Assembly (NCBI GenBank): GCA_914767715.1
Contig: OU612068.1
Span: forward strand, 5,148,001-5,208,000
DNA: 60,000 nucleotides
Reading direction: 5' to 3'
From: Membranipora membranacea
Lineage: Eukaryota; Bryozoa; Gymnolaemata; Cheilostomatida; Membraniporidae
Within the stretch, counting starts at the first letter, position 1; every line of letters starts with the position of its first letter. Below are positions 48,965 to 60,000 of this stretch, in pieces. The notes beneath the pieces are model-generated. The model did no database searches, was not told the origin of the DNA, and saw only the letters and a program-made list of their open reading frames with translations. A program made the translations under genes and the position numbers.

Positions 48965-49530
48965 GTCATACTTACATATAGAGACCGACTGTATGTTGGC
49001 TGACTGTATGACAAGTAACTCTGAACTGGTTAGACACATGATCAATGTTTACTTCTCTCTGTACGCCACATAGAGGTGATAATTTCATTCAAATCTGAAT
49101 ATTTCAGTTAGTGTTTATAAAACATCCCTGTTGTTTTATACGAGAAATTAGAAATTCATAGAACACAGAGTGTGTGCAGACCATTGATGAAAAGTGATCC
49201 GTTAAACCAACGGATCGACTAGGTAGATTCATAAATTTTTATATAACATAATTATCAATAAATTTTCATAAAACATATATATGAAGGATGGTCTAGGTAG
49301 GTTCTTAAAATTTTTTTATAACATTTCTATGAGTAGAGATGACACATTTTCAGATCTTTGACAATGATAACCGTGTGGTGACTTCTCTCATGGATTGTTT
49401 ATTTCATCTCATGTCAAAGTCCAACTATATTCTGCCTTATAACATTTTCAAATAATAAAATATACTTAATAGGAATGGATGGAAGATGGAAGATGAATTT
49501 TTGGATTATGGTCCTCTCCACTGCTTCGGC
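48965..49530. other. 3' flank/UTR of copy 2
   Basis: Aligned with 18493-19079 up to CTTCGGCA, where the similarity ends abruptly. AATAAA at 49257-49262 is a candidate polyadenylation signal. Confidence 0.5.
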
Positions 49531-49694
49531 AAATTCTGCTGTACCAAATTCCCTGTAAAAGTTGAGTCATTGTATAAGATTGAAGCATCACATTCAGAAA
49601 TGAACGCAGGTGATGAAAAGTACTGAACTGTAATGTCAGGCCTGTTAACTTTCAGCTCAACATATCCCATTATTGTTATTTGCAATATGTCATA

Positions 49695-49760
49695 TCCCAC
49701 AATGCAATGTTTTGGAATTACCAATGACATCAAGTCATCCAAGTTAAAGTTGCATTGTGG
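49695..49760. repeat. Inverted repeat TCCCACAATGCAA, possible relic of the 2365-4345 family
   Basis: TCCCACAATGCAA at about 49697 faces TTGCATTGTGGGA at about 49749. The second arm and its flank (GTTGCATTGTGGGAATGCTGTTGAC) resemble an arm segment of the transposon at 2610-2645. Confidence 0.45.
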
Positions 49761-49804
49761 GAATGCTGTTGACACACTCTGTTAGTAGTAGAATGGTACA
49801 GTTT

Positions 49805-49985
49805 ACCTTTATCCAGAAGGTGACGGTTGTGATGAGTCGCATCGTATAACCTATCTGTATGACCTGCCTGCTGCTCTCTAGCGTGTTTGTGAAGTCAAAT
49901 AATTGGTCAAATCTAAGAGAGAACATAAGCACATCTCCTGATGTGTTCACCACTTCGGACACTTTAGCCACCGCCGCTGCCTCCC
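49805..49985 (-). CDS. Possible orphan internal exon, unrecognised
   Basis: The minus-strand frame runs through WEAAAVAKVSEVVNTSGDVL, then a stretch with RFDQLFDFTNTLESSRQ, and ends at a good donor, ATAAAG|GTAAAC (GT about 49803-49804). Codon use looks protein-like. I recognise no family and cannot find a flanking exon; upstream it runs into the 13-bp minisatellite. It could be a relic exon or chance. Confidence 0.25.
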
Positions 49986-49999
49986 ACTTATCTGGAAGG

Positions 50000-50082
50000 C
50001 AGCGAGGTGCGGCAGCGAGGTGCGACAGCGAGGTGCGACAGCGAGGTGCGGCAGCGAGGTGCGGCAGCGAGGTGCGGCAGCG
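50000..50082. repeat. 13-bp GC-rich minisatellite, about six copies
   Basis: Unit CAGCGAGGTGCGG (or ...CGA) in tandem, much richer in GC than its surroundings. Confidence 0.9.
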
Positions 50083-50229
50083 TTACTTCTGCCTCCAAGA
50101 TGGAGGAAGAGAATGATAAGTAGGCTCCTCATTGTAAGATCTCCAACTTTGCAGTTAGCTTAGATTTTTTAGCATCCACTAAGTTGTGCTTGAACCATAA
50201 TTAATTAAATAATAAGTTAGTGCCAATAT

Positions 50230-51982
50230 TCACATAAAAGATGATGTTCTCATCTAATCTACAAAGCCTGGATTCTCAACTTTGCACTCATGCCTCGAAT
50301 TCTGTGGCCTCTGACAGTTTATGATATTCCGCTAACACCAGTTGAGAAAATGGAGCAAATGATTAACAAGCATATGCGTAAGTGGCTTGGAGTTCCAAGG
50401 AGCTTCAACACTAATGCACTGTATGCCAGTTCGTTTACTCTTTCACTACCTATGAAATCGCTTGTGGAAGAGTACAAAACATCAAAGGCGAGACTGGATA
50501 TGATGTTGAACGAGTCACCAGACCAGGTGATAAGGGAATGTGCTCCAACACTTGACACTGGTAAAAAATGGTCTGTCACAGAGACTGTCAGAGATGCCAA
50601 GTCTCGACTGGAGATAAGTGAGATTGTGGGTGCTGTGACAACTGCACGTCATGGCATCGGCTGGGAAGCAAACCGGTGGTTCTCAAAGGAAAGCCCAAAG
50701 GTTAGACGGGAGATGGTAGTTGATGAGGTGCGCAAGATGGAAGAGGAGCGCCGCCAGACACAAGCTGTAGGCCAAGCCCAACAAGGCAGGTGGACTTGTT
50801 GGGAGTCTGTTGAGCAGCGTCAGCTCAAATGGACAGAATTGTGGTCGATGGAGCCACAAAGGATCAGCTTTCTGGTTGGTGCAGCTTATGATCAACTACC
50901 GACCCCGACAAACCTGGAACGCTGGAATTTGACCGAGAACTCGAAATGCGCCGAGTGCTCGGCTAAGGGCACACTTCGACATATACTGTCGAATTGCCAA
51001 CAGAGCCTGGGAAGATATATATAATCTTTATTACTGAACCAATGATCATCTTCTAAAAATTAGAGGCGACCTTTAGAGGTTTCATCACAATATAAGTAAG
51101 GAAGGCAACCTGGGCATGAAAATAAAAAACAGAAAAAAAAATTAATCCTTAGACTTTATAATTTACACATCCGGCATTGCTGTAACAAAAGAGTAAAGTG
51201 TTGCCTCTCAATTCAGTTCGTGAGCTGGTGTTGAGGCGCGTTGTATGTCTACTAGGTCTGCGAGCACTCGGTTGAGGTAGTAAATGATGCAGGCAGTGCC
51301 CAGGTGTCTTGATCTTGTCGATGTGGTGATGGCACATAGAGTCAATATATTCGTCTAGTGGTATGATGTTTAGCAGGGCTATCCTTTCACTATACTCGTC
51401 ACAGCCTGGGGCTATAATTTTCAGTGAGAGTTTTTCCAGCTGGATTACTCGTTTACACGTATAGGCATAATCAAGTCCTGAAAGTGTTGTGTAAATATGT
51501 CACGGAGAAGTGTGAATATGCTAATGCTGGTGGTGAAGCGCGTGAAAAGATTTTGCGCAAAAAGGGATTGATGAACAGCGGAGAATGGCAGGTGAGATGC
51601 GACCTCACAGAGCAGCTCAGCATGCCACAGCATATTGTGATCACGAACCAAAGACCAGACTTAATTGTTTGGTCTGACAAAGAAAAAGCACTAATACTGA
51701 TGGAATTGACGGTGCCTTGGGAAGAAAATCTCTCATGAGAGAAAACTGACAAGATACGAAGATCTGGTCATACAATGCCAAGACAAAGGTTGGAATTGCG
51801 AATTATTCGCAGTGGAAGTTGGCTGCCGTGGATTCATGGCTAGATCAGCTACCAAATTTCTGACTAGAGTTGGGCTTTCAGGAAGAGCACTCAAACAAGC
51901 CACAAAAAGCATAGTACATGAGGCAGAAAGCGCATCTGCATGGATATGGCAACAGCACTGTGTGAAGACAAAAGCTAAGTAA
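50230..51982 (+). pseudogene. R2-like (restriction-type endonuclease) non-LTR retrotransposon, 5' truncated, interrupted
   Basis: The frame enters near 50245 (KAWILNFALMPRILWPL) and is open to 51015. It contains MRKWLGVPRSF (the end of the RT/thumb region) and a zinc knuckle CAECSAKGTLRHILSNC, spacing C-x2-C-x7-H-x4-C (about 50945-50995). After a 440-bp insertion it resumes at about 51460 with YTYRHNQVLKVL. Then come RPDLIVWSDKEKALILMEL (PD-x14-E, the restriction-like nuclease signature) and, after a one-base frameshift near 51737, HERKLTRYEDL (RKxxxY), and VEVGCRGF to a TAA at 51980-51982. CCHC followed by PD-(D/E)xK is the C-terminal order of R2/NeSL-type elements. Dead: truncated, interrupted and frameshifted. 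Confidence 0.75.
51013..51458 (-). pseudogene. 5'-truncated LINE 3' end inserted into the R2-like element
   Basis: The minus strand reads LEKLSLKIIAPGCDEYSERI, then LLNIIPLDEYIDSMC, HHHIDKIKTPGHCLHHLLPQ and a basic RPSRHTTR run to a stop. This is the C-terminal layout of CR1/Jockey-like LINEs (...HHLLP...R..R...). The 3' end is TA-rich (ATATATATC at plus 51013-51021). The interrupted host reading LGR|YTYRH is restored if the piece is left out. Confidence 0.65.
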
Positions 51983-52770
51983 TCCTATTGCTTGTAAGCT
52001 GGGGTTTAACACACTCACTTTGTTTTGTGGAGTTGGCCAGCATTTAGTTCCTTTTGTTATAATCCTTGTAAGGATTAGAATGAGGGGATTAAGTGATGAT
52101 AAGCAAATTGCTTGGGGTAGAAGGCTAAGCAAGATTATGCCTTTAATACTCAAATTAAAGTAGTTTAATCTCTGCAGAGTGAAAATCAAAGTGAGTCTGA
52201 GTTAGATCTAAGGTTTTACAAACATAGGATTAAAAGCTTGGCCCTCGCATAAAAGGCAGGCAGAGCGAGACAGGAAATCACAGTCAGCCCACTGGCTGTA
52301 GCCCAAACAAGTCATCTCTCTGACTTGTGTATGAGTTGTACTATGCTCAATGTGGTGAATTTGAGTAGTGAACGAGGGGCGGGTGCCTTGACGATAGCGA
52401 CTTTGCGCCGATGAGTTGATGGAAAGCAAACCTCCCTGCACTGGTTTGGCTTAGAGTATAAGCATGAGAGTGATGGGGCGAACATTGTTGCACTGAAACA
52501 ATGAAGAGTTGGCAGCCTCCCTGGTTGCGCAACAGCGTAAACACACCAATTATGTCAAACCACCGAAACTTACAAAATGCACTGAGGGATCGATGAGATT
52601 GACTGAGATGCTCAGCAACACACAGGGGTGGCTTCATGCTGCTGGGGCCGGCCATGAGGAGGTTGTACTAGAGAAGGCCTCGAAACAGCGTTTGACTCAT
52701 GGTTTCTAGCTGAAGACCTGTGTGTTGTGCAGTGGTACGCGCACCACTGTATGTTGTATCTTTAACTCTT
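51983..52770. other. Probable 3' region of the R2-like element, otherwise no gene
   Basis: Follows the retrotransposon stop codon. Open frames on both strands are short and match no family I know. A small inverted repeat CAGTGGT...ACCACTG lies near 52730-52750. Assignment to the element's 3' UTR is a guess from position. Confidence 0.3.
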
Positions 52771-53728
52771 ATAATCTTTTGAACCTCAGAAATCACAGTT
52801 TTATAGGTTGTGGTAACCTTGACATATTTTACCACAAATCAGGCAACATGGGTAAATCCTAGGATAGGTCATGGTGCCTAAATTAAGATGGATGTCAACA
52901 AGCCGAACCTTGTATTGCAATGCGGTATCAAACAGCTATTGTGAAACTATATTGGAAATAATAAGAAAGAAGAAATGCACATGTTCTACAATCTCTAAGG
53001 AGTTCTAAGGAGTTTGTGCACATTGACAGCAAGTTGTGAGGGGATTCAGTCGATATAGGGACGGACACAATATAATCTATGATGGGAATTTTGATCATCG
53101 GCTGATACCAGGTGGGGGAATTTCATGATTATTCATACTCGTTTACAAACAGCCAACAAATTACCTACAGTCATAAAAAATAATCACGGACAGGGTTACA
53201 GCCAAGCATGTTGCTTTTATTTCTTATATTTTTGAGGTCGTCCAGTTTTGACAAAGAAGGGGGGGGGGGGAAAGAGAACAATATTCCAACAATTCTGGTC
53301 AACTCCAATTTATTCAGTGTATCAGTGGGAAAAAAATGTTACGAATAGAATGTAGTTAAGTTGGACTAACGCATGGGATGAAAATAATCATTCATGTGAA
53401 AGGTCACTACATTGCTATCTTAGCATCAAAGACCTGAAAGCTTGTGTCTTCTCTTCTCATAAATATTTACGTTTATAAAAGTTTATGAATGTACGCCCTA
53501 GTCTATCCTTTCGTTTCACGAATCACTGGCTATCAATGTTTTGCACTCACTTTGTGTTATTTTATACTTTTGGATTTCAATTTTCTAGCATAAATAAGAC
53601 TGGCTACAGTATTTATGTAGCGCACATAGAGAGGTAACACTTGCTCCTGAGTAAAACCAATTCAGTGCTACTGCATCATTCAGTCGCAGTCACTCGGCAT
53701 AAAGTACCTCTCTACATGTGAGTATGAC
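52771..53728. other. Intergenic, no gene seen
   Basis: AT-rich, with a G tract near 53259-53270. Part of the end near 53500-53720 may be the 3' flank of the inverted pseudogene, since it shares words such as ACATAGAGAGGT with the 3' flank of copy 1. Confidence 0.45.
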
Positions 53729-55756
53729 CTAAGCACTGAGGTCAACGCCCATCTTCTCAGCTCTGTTTCTGAGAGTCTGGGTGGCTCCTGTGAGTGGATC
53801 CTTCTTTATCATGTCTGCAACCCGCTCTCTTATAAACTTCTTACTGACCTGAAGAGAAAACTATTATTATTAACGCCATCCTTGATAAAGTCTTACATGC
53901 TGATCGTCCGAGGTTATTTGGCACACTTTGATTTTATGGTTTTTTTTCAGAGATGTGAGATAATGTAAGGATTTGTTTAGTCAAGGTGATTGGACAATTG
54001 CAAATGCGTATTTGCGGCGTGACAATATCGAACAGTCGTTTTGAAATATCGTGTGATAATGAATTGCCACAAACACACACTCGCAGTCGTCTGAGCACTT
54101 AAACTAAGCAGTGGTGCATCATTTAGTTAAAGCTGAAGAGTAGTCTGTAAAAGCTGCCAATACAGAAAGTGGTGAATGGCCATGATCATGGACTACCATC
54201 GAAAGTGTGGTAGTCAGTATTAAAAACATAAATAGAAAAATGATATGCGGGATAATTAGCAAAGCCCTAGGCGAAGTGCAATATGTATATCTTTATCATA
54301 GCAAAGATGCACTTACCTTCCGAGAGTTGGCAGTACGTGGAAACACATCAAAGTAGATAATTCTACAAGGATTGTACTGTTCTGTTAGCTGTGAAGAGAA
54401 CAAAAATCAGATTAATCGGGTGCTTTGTGGCTAAGCCTGATGCATGGTGAAGATTCCTACCAAGCACACTTTTTTGGAAATTTTAATGGCATCATCATTG
54501 TTCCGAAAAATGCTTTCCATTATGTGCCAATAATAACGTAGAGAAAACTAATTAAACTGATGTAAATATGTGCAATGTAGCTTTTGATTTAAAGAGTATT
54601 AGTCCCATCAGCTCCCCATCATTATATTCATGAAGATGAGCTTTTAGCACCATCTCGTCTCTCCTGACCAGCTGTAGTTCCCAGAATGAATCAGCATTGC
54701 GATATTCATTTTAGTAGGACACCCATATATCCATTCCCAAAAAATTATATGCAACCAGTTTCTTGTTCCAATAACATAACAGCAACAGCATGAAACTCAG
54801 ATAGACACTTACACCGTGATCCTTGGCATATGTAATGATCTCTTCTTCTGGAATCTCTTCAGCCTCTTCCATCAAACTGTAACAAGAGAGAATCTGCTTG
54901 ATTACTCACTAGAAAAAGTTAAAAATATCAGACACTCAATCAAGCAAAACTTGCTGCTGTCCTGAATAATTACTTTCTAGCCAATAAAGACGCCAGATAT
55001 CAGAACAAAAGCAGGGCAGTGAGTTGAAGCCATTTTTCCCTGTTGTACCTGTTCAAGTTCAAATTTACAGCTGTAAGAAATTCATCCAAAGTTTTCCAGT
55101 GTGCTGTTTGTGTGGGAGCTCTTAATCAACAGATTTACCGAATCGAGACCTTATTTTGTTCGGGTTAACAGCTGCTTTTCCTTCTTTCGGGAAAAAATCA
55201 AGATGGGTTGTCAATTAGTTTCCCGATATTGGTACCCAATCAATAGGCGCTTTTCTAAGTTACTTACATTATACAGAAAGTAACCTCATCACCCATCCTA
55301 TAATTTCTATTTCCAGATATAACCTAAAATATAGGATAGGATTTATGTCATTCAAGGCATTTAGATTTTTTTTCGCGCACAAGACTGAGGTTGCCAAATA
55401 AGAGAGAGTGGATCTGTGGAATATATAGAAGGCAAGATAAGTTCCTTGTTATAAAACAAGCTTCTCAGAATTCTCTTCAGGCAGTGTGCAGGTAACTATA
55501 TATTTACCTGGATATCTTTGATGCTTGGATGAGAACTCAGTGCCTCCTCTACTGGTGTTGGGTAAAGTACCTTAGCAAACACTATGAATCTCATGACATC
55601 TGCTACTCTACCTTCGATTATGAATCCTCCGTCTGATCGCATCACACCCATATCACTGCAACAAACAATATACACATAGAACCACAGAATATTCTGGCTG
55701 GTTATACATTCATCCACAGAAGATTTCTCGCAGCATTCATTTTTTTGAACAGTATG

Positions 55757-55855
55757 CGGTAGTTGTGTTGTTGTGTTGTTGTGTCGTTGTGTTGTCGTCG
55801 TTTCGTTGTGTCATTGTGTTTTAGTGTCATTGTGTCGTTGTATTGTTGTGATGTT
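55757..55855. repeat. GTTGT-rich degenerate microsatellite
   Basis: Runs of GTTGTGTTGTTGTGTCGTTG-like sequence in the pseudogene intron between exons 9 and 10. Copies 1 and 2 lack it. Confidence 0.75.
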
Positions 55856-56350
55856 GATCCTTCTGTTCCAAACGACATGCACAGTGCTTAGGATGAGCTC
55901 ATACCTTATAGCGGCGCGTGCGCTGAGTGCGAAAACTGTTGAACCTTTCCAATAAATTTCAGTCAGGATAAGTGTGGATGAAGAGTTGTCAGAATAATAG
56001 GGGTAAGGAATGAAGAGTAATATACAGCTCTGATTTTGAGAGTCTAATATTGTTTCTTGTTTTTCCTGATCCGACAAAAACTCTGAAAATTGTGTCTTGG
56101 AATTACAAAGACATCTGATTGTCTACCTGTCTCTGGTTCCTGCGTGTCATACTCTGGCTAATGGTTGTAAGAGTAATCTTCTTTTGTCAGTATTTGCAAA
56201 TGCTTGTTATTGATTCACACAGGAGGTGTTCTCATGCCCTGCCCTTGACTGAAAATCATCGTACTTGCAAAGGTGCATGATTCCTAACCCTTACAGCTTC
56301 CATTTTGTGGTAATTGTAGCCTAGTTTATTATGCAGTACTAGTATGACAC

Positions 56351-56622
56351 AAATGCTGTCCAAAGTTAATCATGGCGTGGCACATAGAAAAGAGCGCAAT
56401 ATCAGGTGGGACTGGTAAATCCCCAAGCATCATGATGATTGTAATCTGGTTTTATACAGATGCGCATTGTGGATGAGAATGGTCAATTGACCATTCTCAT
56501 CCACAATGCGCATCTGTATAAAACCAGATTACAATCATCATGATGCTTGGGGATTTACCAGTCCCACCTGATATTGCGCTCTTTTCTATGTGCCACGCCA
56601 TGATTAACTTTGGACAGCATTT
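56351..56622. repeat. Perfect 272-bp palindrome at the broken exon 9
   Basis: Arms of 136 bp (56351-56486 and 56487-56622) are exact reverse complements as far as I can check base by base, with no spacer. The centre is GGTCAA|TTGACC. Each arm contains the end of intron 8 (...TTTTATACAG) and the first 26 or so bases of exon 9. Confidence 0.9.
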
Positions 56623-58189
56623 ATTTCAAGTAAGGTAGTGAAAATGAATCTTGGAACATGTCGTTTAAAACAGCGAGAGAAATATAAGTAATGAGCAATT
56701 TTAGCTGGTCAGGGAAAAGAAGAATATCCATTATTAAGTTCTACGACCTAGTATTACTGTATTAAATATCTTACAGTCAGATTCATCTATTCAACCTACC
56801 TCAGAGTTTCTAGATGTATACAGAATTGAATCAAGCCTGTTTTCTTCTTGTGTTTTTGTATCCTTTAATGATGAATGAGAAATGCAAATACTCTCAGACA
56901 TTCCATAAACAGTCTGAAAAAACATTCATCATCACTAAAACCTTTAGCCGAAACAGAATGTTAGCTGAAAATTTTGAATTCCTAAAATTAATATTAAAAA
57001 CCTCTATATGTGTGTATACATTTAAGAGTTGTGTGACTGCATGGAAACACAGCCAAATACTATCAGGGGATCCAAGCAATGGGCTATTTAAGCTCTAATA
57101 CCACTATTTAATGTAAGCTTCGTCAAATAGGGTGGAACGGAATGAGCAGAACAGGATGTGATTGCATGACACCAAGTTTTGAATAACAGGGTTGCTAGTG
57201 ACATATACCCAGTGAGATGGAGCAATCAGTAAGCACACTTACTGCCGGGTGTTTGGTGCCACCAGAGTCATGGGTTTGAGTCCCAATGGGAAGCTTCCTT
57301 GGCTGATTGTTCCCACGCCTTGCTTCTACATTAGTCAATCTTCGAAAATTTTGAGAATAGAGATCCACCTAGTTCCATTACATCTAGTTTTTGAGCATAT
57401 TCTACTTGACCAAGTATTTGGCCTAATACCTTGTCGGGAACCAACATACCACAGTCGAGGCACCAAACGCCTCCATCAGCTTTTCTTTAAATCCACGAGA
57501 GATGACCTGTCCGCCATACAATGAAAATTCGAATTTGGGTAATTGATCTTGTTACGCTTCGTAGAGTCTGCAATCATCTGCTGCATACCAGGGACGACTG
57601 CTAAGATCCCAACTTTAGAATTTGCAATACAAGGTTGAAACAATATGTATAAGAAATTGAAATGTACTGCTGTAAAGATTTTTGTCTAAAACTGAGATGA
57701 TAAAAATCAGAGGAGTTATAATCTTCTCATCACAGTAATAGAGGTGCACACCAGATCAAGTTTTACACAACTTGCCCGAATTTCAAGTCGCTCCCTTGTC
57801 CCTGGTCATAGTGGTACAAAGTCACTGATTTAAGGGGAGCAACTCCTAATGCAGGTAAATAAGAGTGAACTCAATCTAGCACATCATAATAAACAAAAGA
57901 ATGAATTCCATGAGCGGTCGCAAAACAACTCTCCCATATTTCCGGCAAGATGACCATTTTGGCCGGTATCTGATACAAAAATTATGGTACCTACTTCTTA
58001 CTTATTTTAGCCTCAACACAAAGTTTAGCGAAATCATCTGCAGATCTACTAGCTGTGATATCAGGTGACATGACATTACTCTAAAAATGACCACACAGAA
58101 AGAGAGAGGCAGGTCCAACACCAATCATTTCATCTGTATTTACATTGGTCTGTATAATTGCCTACAAAGATACAGAGGTCTGGTACGAA

Positions 58190-58530
58190 TCCGCCCCATT
58201 TTCCCAATGTCATTTTCCCACCAAGCCATTTTCCCACCTCCCATTATCCCACTCTGCCGTTTTCCCACCTGGACATTTTCCCACTGAGCCATCATCCCAC
58301 CTGGTTGATTTCCCGCTGTGCCATTTTCCAACCTGCACGTTTTCCCACCAATCTAGTTTCCCACCTGGACGTTTTCCCACCAATCCATTTTTCCACCCAG
58401 ACATTTGCTCAACAAGCCATTTTCCCACCAGGCCGTTTTCCCACCAAACAGTTTTCCAACAGGACAATTTCCCACCAAACAATTTTCCCAACAGGACAAT
58501 TTACCACCACACAAATTTTTCACCGCTCAG
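58190..58530. repeat. Degenerate minisatellite of about 17 bp (CCATTTTCCCACC)
   Basis: About 20 units of the type NNNCCATTTTCCCACCNN, fading toward the right. It begins close to the point where pseudogene similarity ends, just beyond exon 6. Long frames on both strands with HFPT/FSH or GGKxxxWENG words are by-products of the repeat. Confidence 0.8.
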
Positions 58531-60000
58531 TTTTTCCTTTGCAGCCTTTTTGCAAGCAAAGCTGTTCACATTCACAAATACGTTAACAATGTTCACATCT
58601 AGACTACACTGGAGAAAGTTATAGCTTTGGAAATGGAGATGTGAGTTGATTTTATAAGTAACGGGTTGATTTTGATTTGAGTTTTTTATTGCACAAGTTA
58701 GTCCAAGTGGTTGATTTCATCAAAATTGCCTCCTTGTTATAAACTTCATTTCCGACAAAACAAATTAATGGTGTCTATGCCAATTCTCAAAAGTTTTGAG
58801 CCATTTAATCATTGCCCGAGCTGAAGAGATTGTCATACTATGTTTATTGGCCATATCACTCTACAAAATTAAGCTTATATCATACGTTATCCGCCACATG
58901 GCTTTCGGTAAAGATTGTTTTACTGTTTTACAACCTTTCATCAATCAACCACCAAACAATGTAAAGAAATTTCCACTCTATGTATATTTACGCACAAGAT
59001 CCTTTCCGAGATGATGACAATGAAGGATAATAAAGTTTCAACAATTATTTGCTTTCACCAGGGACCCTTCCTGTTTTTACCAGGGAGGGTGGGAGAGGTA
59101 TATCCCACCCTCCCTGCTTTTACCATATCAACAGTTTGAAACATTAGAGTTGTTTCCACTTGTAAAAAGAAGGGACAACTACCTGCAATACTAAGGTGAA
59201 ACATTTTTGAGGAAGAAATAAAAAACAATGATGTGATCTATTTCTATCAAAATTGTTTCAAATGCGCACAGTGCTCCCTGTTTTCTGGGCGCCCTTGTGG
59301 ACTTCACCAGGTTTACTGGAGGTTTTCGCTATGGATCTTCCTGCTCTTAGCTCGTACTCCCTCCTTGTTAGTGACTTAATATTGATTAAACGCAGAATAG
59401 TATTCTCTTCAGAAGAATAAAGCGATTTGATTGAAAACCAATAATTTTAAAATTTTCATCCAATTCCAAACAAGAATTGGCAAAACAAAAAAATTTATAT
59501 GTGATCAAATTCCTGTTAAAAATACAAATCGACATATCAGGTCATGCACCCTAGAATTTGATCATATCATATGCTGGTGTGCGCAGCGGACTGGATGACC
59601 GTCGGCTGGAATGAACGCTGACGGGATCAACGCAAGAGCAACTCCCCAAAATAATTGTGTAAATTAATGATGATCATTCACAAAGGCACTCACATCTGTT
59701 TATGATGAGGGACTTAGTTTCTGATGGCTAGATGGAGACAAGCAGGAATTTAGTGCAAAAACTGAAATGGTAATGAAATACTGAAAGAGAAACAGTGACC
59801 CTTTGTATATTCATCAGCAAAACGATGGTCAAGCATTAACGAAATCAGGTGCAACTAATGAATCGTAGTAGTTTACACCTTGGTTCACTTTATCTGTGAA
59901 CATTCATTTTTTGTAATGGTAATCATGACAGTGCGCGTTGTTTTCCCTGCACGCTGTCCACTAGTTGTCATTTATTGAAATAGCTTACTTGTATCACCAA
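58531..60000. other. Intergenic, no gene seen
   Basis: AT-rich, with short open frames that match nothing I recognise. The only structured site is the hairpin at 59081-59116. Confidence 0.5.
59081..59116. repeat. GC-rich hairpin, 14-bp arms
   Basis: CAGGGAGGGTGGGA and TCCCACCCTCCCTG with an 8-base loop. Each arm is a run of G or C triplets close to a G-quadruplex pattern. Confidence 0.8.

Larger units (their letters stand above)
53729..58166 (-). pseudogene. AMP-binding gene copy 3: inverted, 5' truncated pseudogene (exons 6-14)
   Basis: Exon relics by similarity to copies 1 and 2, in minus-strand order: exon 6 about 58000-58166, exon 7 57450-57614, exon 8 56800-56913, exon 9 start only (from about 56512 to 56487), exon 10 55508-55655, exon 11 55268-55323, exon 12 54813-54876, exon 13 54317-54388, exon 14 53729-53848. 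Damage: an in-frame TAG in exon 6 (58081-58083, where the others have AAG); the exon 7 acceptor AG changed to AA next to 57614; one base missing in exon 7 (frameshift near 57545); the 3' part of exon 9 replaced by the inverted copy at 56351-56486; exons 1-5 absent. Exons 10-14 are intact with good splice sites. The A10-like motif PRTANSRK is kept in exon 13. Retained introns show it arose by DNA duplication, not retroposition. Confidence 0.85.

Noticed and set aside
58140-58624. Overlapping long frames (HFPT, SHLP or GGKxxWENG words)
   Set aside because: Several frames on both strands are open at once because of the short-period repeat; no coding bias.

Overview
The window is nuclear DNA from an animal, most likely a marine invertebrate. 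It is AT-rich, its genes have many GT-AG introns, it carries a single-exon rhodopsin-type receptor gene, and it is dense with hAT, LINE, SINE, fold-back and Helitron-like repeats. I cannot name the phylum from sequence alone. The repeat style (arms flanking tandem cores) recalls bivalve 'pearl'/HINE elements, but that is only an analogy.

Layout: 226-1185 (+) is an intact GPCR gene. 2365-4345 is a transposon with long inverted ends. 5130-19079 and 19092-49530 are two copies of a tandem segmental duplication. Each holds a 14-exon gene for a 600-residue AMP-binding (acyl-CoA synthetase/luciferase-like) protein: copy 1 at 11149-18492 and copy 2 at 23528-48964. A third copy at 53729-58166 lies on the minus strand; it lacks exons 1-5 and is a pseudogene. 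The rest is mobile or repetitive: hAT remnants, LINE fragments, a 2.8 kb fold-back element upstream of copy 1, several MITEs, a tRNA-derived SINE, and an R2-like (restriction-type endonuclease) LINE relic interrupted by another LINE.

The most striking object is in intron 1 of copy 2. A 17.9 kb insertion (23770-41694) has about 80 bp terminal inverted repeats and a target duplication, and copy 1 preserves the empty site. It is filled by 17 head-to-tail units of about 0.8-1.3 kb. Each unit has a two-repeat left arm, several monomers of about 141 bp, and a right end with a hairpin about 10 bases before CTAG-T, the hallmark of Helitron/Helentron 3' ends. I read this as a tandem array of non-autonomous Helentron-like elements carried in a TIR transposon, or grown inside one. 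It lengthens intron 1 from 186 bp to about 18.1 kb while leaving every exon and splice site intact.

Both intact AMP-binding proteins keep the nucleotide-binding motifs but lack the usual C-terminal catalytic lysine (PRTANSRK where PxTxxGK is expected). They may therefore be a divergent or altered-activity lineage.
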